Source: Manduca sexta (taxonomy: Eukaryota > Arthropoda > Insecta > Lepidoptera > Sphingidae). Taken from it: DNA of 64,000 nucleotides. The notes under the pieces are model-generated. The model searched no databases. It saw only the letters and a program-made list of their open reading frames with translations, and had not been told where the DNA came from. The stretch is from NCBI RefSeq assembly GCF_014839805.1, contig NC_051126.1, positions 4,410,609 to 4,474,608 on the forward strand. The letters are read 5' to 3'. A program made the position numbers and the translations under genes. Each line of letters starts with the position of its first letter. The stretch's first letter is position 1. Positions 60,769 through 64,000 of this stretch are shown piece after piece.

Positions 60769-61811
60769 TTTAAGACGCACTATTTTTTATCATCTTTACG
60801 CGATTGACGAGGGTCCAGGATAAAATTGTCTTTGAGTTCAAATATTCTGACTGGAGTATTACAATTTCTTATAAAATTTTAACGAATAATAATAGTGAAA
60901 ACATAAAAAAAATATGTGCATATATATTATTGTTTATCAATTGAAATATTTTTTTTATTAACCCAAATTATTATTCTATTCACTAGACGCTCTTTTTCTC
61001 CTTTCCTTATATCAAACCAAACCTTGGCTGACGAAAAGATTTCGCCTAGAGTGATAAAAGCGCCAATTTGAATTTTATGTTTTTTCCTATCTCATTTTGT
61101 GCCATATATTTATAGTCGTGTGCAAAAAAGAGTGAATGAATAAATATAATTTAAACTGCTATATATAACTAGTTGTGAGTTTTCGCATATATGTATAATT
61201 AAGTGCCATGTAGAGCGTTTTAATTTTAATTCTTGAGTAATGTTGCAACTCCTTACAGGCAAACATGGCGTAAACAGTAGTGAAGTGTCCATATAGCCCA
61301 AATCCTACTGGCTTCCCTTTTGTAATTTATGTAAAATCTGATTATCATTATTCTATTTTATGTTAAAATTAATTACACAACATATTACATACATAGGTAT
61401 TACTCTTAAACCTAGCATACATATTACTAATCGAAAAGGCCGCCACGGACCATTATCACTATCATTAGAATGTTTTCCAGACAAAATTTATACTTATTCT
61501 TAGAACCAAAGAAGAAGTTAGAAGTTGTGTCGGGTTCTCTTTCGGAAAATTTTGTCCTTCGCCACTAGCGTTTAGGTGTGGATTTACTCGTTGGTACAAA
61601 AAGGGATCTCAGCATTCGTTACTACTGGAGGCATTGCAAAAATATGTACCAGGTGCGTAGTACCAGTCTATAAGATAACTACATTACTCGTTTACTTTCC
61701 ACCTGTCAAAAATTATGAATATAGTCTGTATTCCGTGCTACTTAAGGCATACGGTATAAAATATTGTAAATTATATGCATTGTTGAATAGCAAGCTCATA
61801 GTTCCGTCTGG
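60769..61811. other. Intergenic, nothing firm recognised
   Basis: AT-rich. GTGTCGGGTTCTCTTTCGGA near 61530 resembles words near 44035 (reverse) and 56775, suggesting another low-copy repeat, but its limits could not be set. Confidence 0.35.
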
Positions 61812-61890
61812 AAATCTTTGGGAGAGGCCTATGTTAAGTAGTGGACTTTGTGTGGCTGATCATCATCATCATCGTCATCATCATCTCACA
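61812..61890 (+). mobile_element. RTE-like LINE 3' tail fragment
   Basis: GGAAATCTTTGGGAGAGGCC, TATGTTAAGTAGTGGAC and GTGGCTGATCATCATCATC correspond to the last codons and trinucleotide tail of the element at 63240-63405. Confidence 0.6.
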
Positions 61891-62107
61891 GTAGATAAAC
61901 ATTATTCATATTTCACTGGCTCACTAATAGAAGGTTATATTAATATTTTTTTTGTCGGAAAAATGAGAATTAAAATGTTCATGGTGGTTAAAAAAATACA
62001 AATTTAAAATCTTTCGGGGTTATTGGAAGTTTTTACTCAAAAATACATAGAATTATGATAAATAAATTCAATTAGTGCACAAAATCTAACATAGAAATTT
62101 GTATTAG

Positions 62108-62501
62108 TGAGCCAGCGATTTAGGATAAAGGCAGTTGTACTACAATTTCAAACCCGACATCCACTAAAGCCCCCAATGAGCGGCAATGTCAACAAAAAAT
62201 TGGCACTGTGGGTTTCATACGATAATACAATTGCTGTGTACATTACTAGAACTGTTGCGCCTGGCGACCATCCAAACGCGGTTTACTGATATCATTCAAT
62301 TATATATTACAGTGCAGTTTGCCGGAGCCCAGTATTGGACACATTTCAATTGAACGGCTTAATAAATCATTATTAGATACTCTAGATGATTGGATGAGTT
62401 TGCCAGTTAAAATTTTGCGTAATATGTTGATTGTTTATGAGGATATTTTGACGTTTTCTGATTCGCGGCAACACTCATGCAGATATATTAGACAAAGTTT
62501 G
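62108..62501 (+). CDS. Uncertain coding stretch, one or two exons of an unrecognised gene
   Basis: Two open segments on the plus strand look more coding-like than their surroundings. The first (62108-62280, after GTATTAG) reads KLALWVSYDNTIAVYITRT. The second (62313-62501, after TATTACAG and before a TTG|GTAAAAG donor) reads SLLDTLDDWMSLPVKILRNM, then YEDILTFSDSRQH. The gap between them would be a 32-base intron with a TGA in it, too short for a normal insect intron. Either only the second is an exon, the first ends earlier, or the pair is a broken gene. No family recognised. No continuation was found in the last 1.5 kb. Confidence 0.3.
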
Positions 62502-62574
62502 GTAAAAGTAAAACTGCTCCTATAGTAGCCATGGCAATTATTTTGTCATTTATTTAAATAACTGTCTTAAATAC

Positions 62575-62650
62575 AATATCATCAGCCGCAGGATGTCCAC
62601 TGCTGAACATAGGTCTCACGCAAAGATTTCCAGATCGATCTATTGGATAC
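62575..62650 (-). mobile_element. RTE-like LINE 3' tail fragment
   Basis: On plus: CAATATCATCAGCCGCAGGA, TGTCCACTGCTGAACATAGG and AGATTTCCAGATCGATC, the reverse complement of the LINE tail seen at 5966-6130. Confidence 0.7.
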
Positions 62651-62689
62651 ATAGTACATACTAGAATCTATACTAATATATAAATCTGA

Positions 62690-62825
62690 AGAGTTTGTTA
62701 GTATGTTTGGACGCGTTGATCTCATAAATAGCTAAACCGATTTTGATTTTGTTTCACTAATATTACTCTTGAATGCTACAGGTAACTTTTTCACGCGGGC
62801 GGAGTAGCAGGCAAAACCTAGTTAA
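62690..62825 (-). repeat. Dispersed repeat copy, reverse orientation
   Basis: GAGTTTGTTAGTATGTTTGG, AATAGCTAAACCGATTTTG and TCACGCGGGCGGAGTAGCAG read in reverse as the start of the 26235-26730 family. Confidence 0.6.
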
Positions 62826-63239
62826 TAAATATAAATTAAAAAATAATTGCCAGTACTCTAAGAAGTCATGTACTTAGGTGCTCGATATTAATTTGCGTTG
62901 TATAACGGTATCTATTATATAAAAAAAATGATTTTAGTTCCTTGAAATTGACCCTAATGTGGGCTCGTAAAATCATTCAGATGACAACACACTCCTTTCA
63001 AGGTCAAGGTCATTTCTGTAGGCACCAACCTATACATTTTCTTATATGTAATTTTAAGGTTATTACATTAAAACTATATAAAATATAATAATATTAATAC
63101 ATTTTAATAATATCGACAAGTATACGTAATACAGTACGCAAACATTAGTACCACCTCTACTGCTTAATAGAGTTCAAATCAGAAATAATTCCAACTAATA
63201 ACGTCAAAGAATAGGCTAATATAGGTTTTTTAAACGTTA

Positions 63240-63405
63240 TATTACGTAGTGTAGGACGCCCTCCAGCTAGGTGGAGTGACGATCTGCGAAAGGTCGCTGG
63301 TAAGAACTGGATGCAACAGGCCGAAGACAGGGTAAAATGGCGCAAATTGGAGGAGGCCTATGTCCAGCAGTGGACAAAGGTATACGCTGATGATGATGAT
63401 GAAAC
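63240..63405 (+). mobile_element. 3' end of an RTE-like LINE
   Basis: The plus-strand translation gives GRPPARWSDDLRKVAGKNWM, then EDRVKWRKLEEAYVQQW, before a GCTGATGATGATGATGA tail. This is the conserved C-terminus and tail of a LINE protein. Upstream coding sequence is absent, so it is a short dead insertion. Confidence 0.85.
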
Positions 63406-63469
63406 GTAATATTTACCTCTTCAAACACGAATATGATCACGTAATGTAAAGAAATTTAAAATTACTAAA

Positions 63470-63900
63470 AAATAAATAAAAAAAATAAATAAAATACTTT
63501 ATTTATCACGTAGGCGAACAAAGTTGCACTTATGATACGTCAAAACAAAGAATAAAAATAATAATTATTTCTAAACAACTATTAAAATTACTTATATAAC
63601 TATGGACATTTTAAATTAGGGATAAAGTTTATACTAAAGACAAGGTACAAACCGAAGTAACCAGCTCGGGCTGGCAAGTAGGGGGAAATAGAAGGGTAAC
63701 GCGTCGCGATCCTCACCGGCGAGGACATGAGCCCTAACCTAGCTAACCTACCAGCCTTTCACTAGCTAAACAATAAATACAGTCAATAAACGCTCTCTTT
63801 CGTAATTCATTACTACCAGTTTCCCCTCCAAACCTACAATGTTATTACAATTCTTCTTAAATCTTATAGTGGTAGATAGTCAATACTTACCGTTTCATAC
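63470..63900 (-). mobile_element. Possible LINE 3' end with AATAAA and A/T-rich tail
   Basis: On minus, a short frame (VGLEGKLVVMNYERERLLTV and a stop near 63768) is followed by about 280 bases of untranslated-like sequence. It ends GCCTACGTGATAAATAAAGT and a TTTATTTATT run. The AATAAA and simple tail fit either a LINE terminus or a host gene's last exon, whose acceptor would be near 63865. The class is not certain. Confidence 0.3.
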
Positions 63901-64000
63901 CGCCTGCATTATAAAAGTTAAAACATATTGCCGTATCCATACCTGAAATATGTGAACACGTTAGTCAAATATATTGAAATATTTGCTATGTGCCAAAGCT

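Noticed and set aside
61576..62007. 143-codon plus-strand frame
   Set aside because: Its C-terminal half runs through a LINE tail and a CAT trinucleotide run; the rest has no coding character.
1..64000. tRNA genes at SINE heads
   Set aside because: A- and B-box-like words exist, but the heads do not fold into intact tRNAs and are followed by SINE bodies; no genuine tRNA or rRNA gene was recognised.

Overview
This window reads as nuclear DNA of a moth or butterfly (Lepidoptera). It is AT-rich, genes are split by small introns with ordinary GT-AG sites, and the space between exons is filled with repeat families typical of lepidopteran genomes: tRNA-headed SINEs, 3' ends of RTE/jockey-like LINEs ending in GATGATGAT or AAAT runs, short palindromic MITEs, and the dispersed 'GGCTTCGCCCGC' repeat. 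No bacterial, plasmid, phage or CRISPR features were seen. The species cannot be named from the sequence.

Layout, left to right. (1) 0.8-5.2 kb, plus strand: an eight-exon gene for a NASP/Hif1-type histone chaperone (395 aa). (2) 8.7-33.6 kb: a detoxification locus on the minus strand with three prostaglandin reductase 1-like (medium-chain dehydrogenase/reductase) copies. PGR-A (8.7-9.7 kb) and PGR-B (12.7-13.7 kb) are intact and have uninterrupted coding regions; PGR-C (23.9-25.0 kb) is a pseudogene with a frameshift and a nonsense codon. PGR-B and PGR-C lie in a roughly 11 kb direct tandem duplication. It also copied a distant upstream block, read here as a non-coding first exon with promoter (19.4 and 31.5 kb), and the end of the neighbouring neprilysin gene. 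That leaves a decayed neprilysin terminal exon at 22.7-23.0 kb. A 5'-truncated LINE (27.2-29.95 kb), SINEs, a short-chain dehydrogenase remnant and a small orphan ORF (11.0-11.3 kb) sit in the same region.

(3) 33.4-41.7 kb, minus strand: a 13-exon neprilysin-like M13 zinc endopeptidase (1079 aa) with all catalytic motifs, an acidic stalk, a furin-type site and an unusual lysine/arginine-rich insert of about 165 residues. (4) 41.9-52.0 kb, plus strand: an 11-exon F-box protein (about 547 aa) resembling the FBXW10/CDRT1 family but without WD repeats. Its start codon is only 193 bp from that of the neprilysin gene in head-to-head orientation, so the two probably share a promoter. Its introns hold an antisense THAP zinc-finger relic and an antisense LINE 3' end. 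(5) 52.7-57.3 kb, plus strand: seven exons of STUB1/CHIP (287 aa), the TPR/U-box co-chaperone ubiquitin ligase. (6) 57.4-64 kb: gene-poor and rich in transposon fragments, with one uncertain coding stretch at 62.1-62.5 kb.

No operon-like functional unit is present. NASP, STUB1 and the F-box gene are housekeeping-type genes for chromatin assembly and protein quality control; the reductase cluster is the evolutionarily active part. Exon coordinates were derived by hand from splice motifs, reading phase and family resemblance. No alignment or database search was run.
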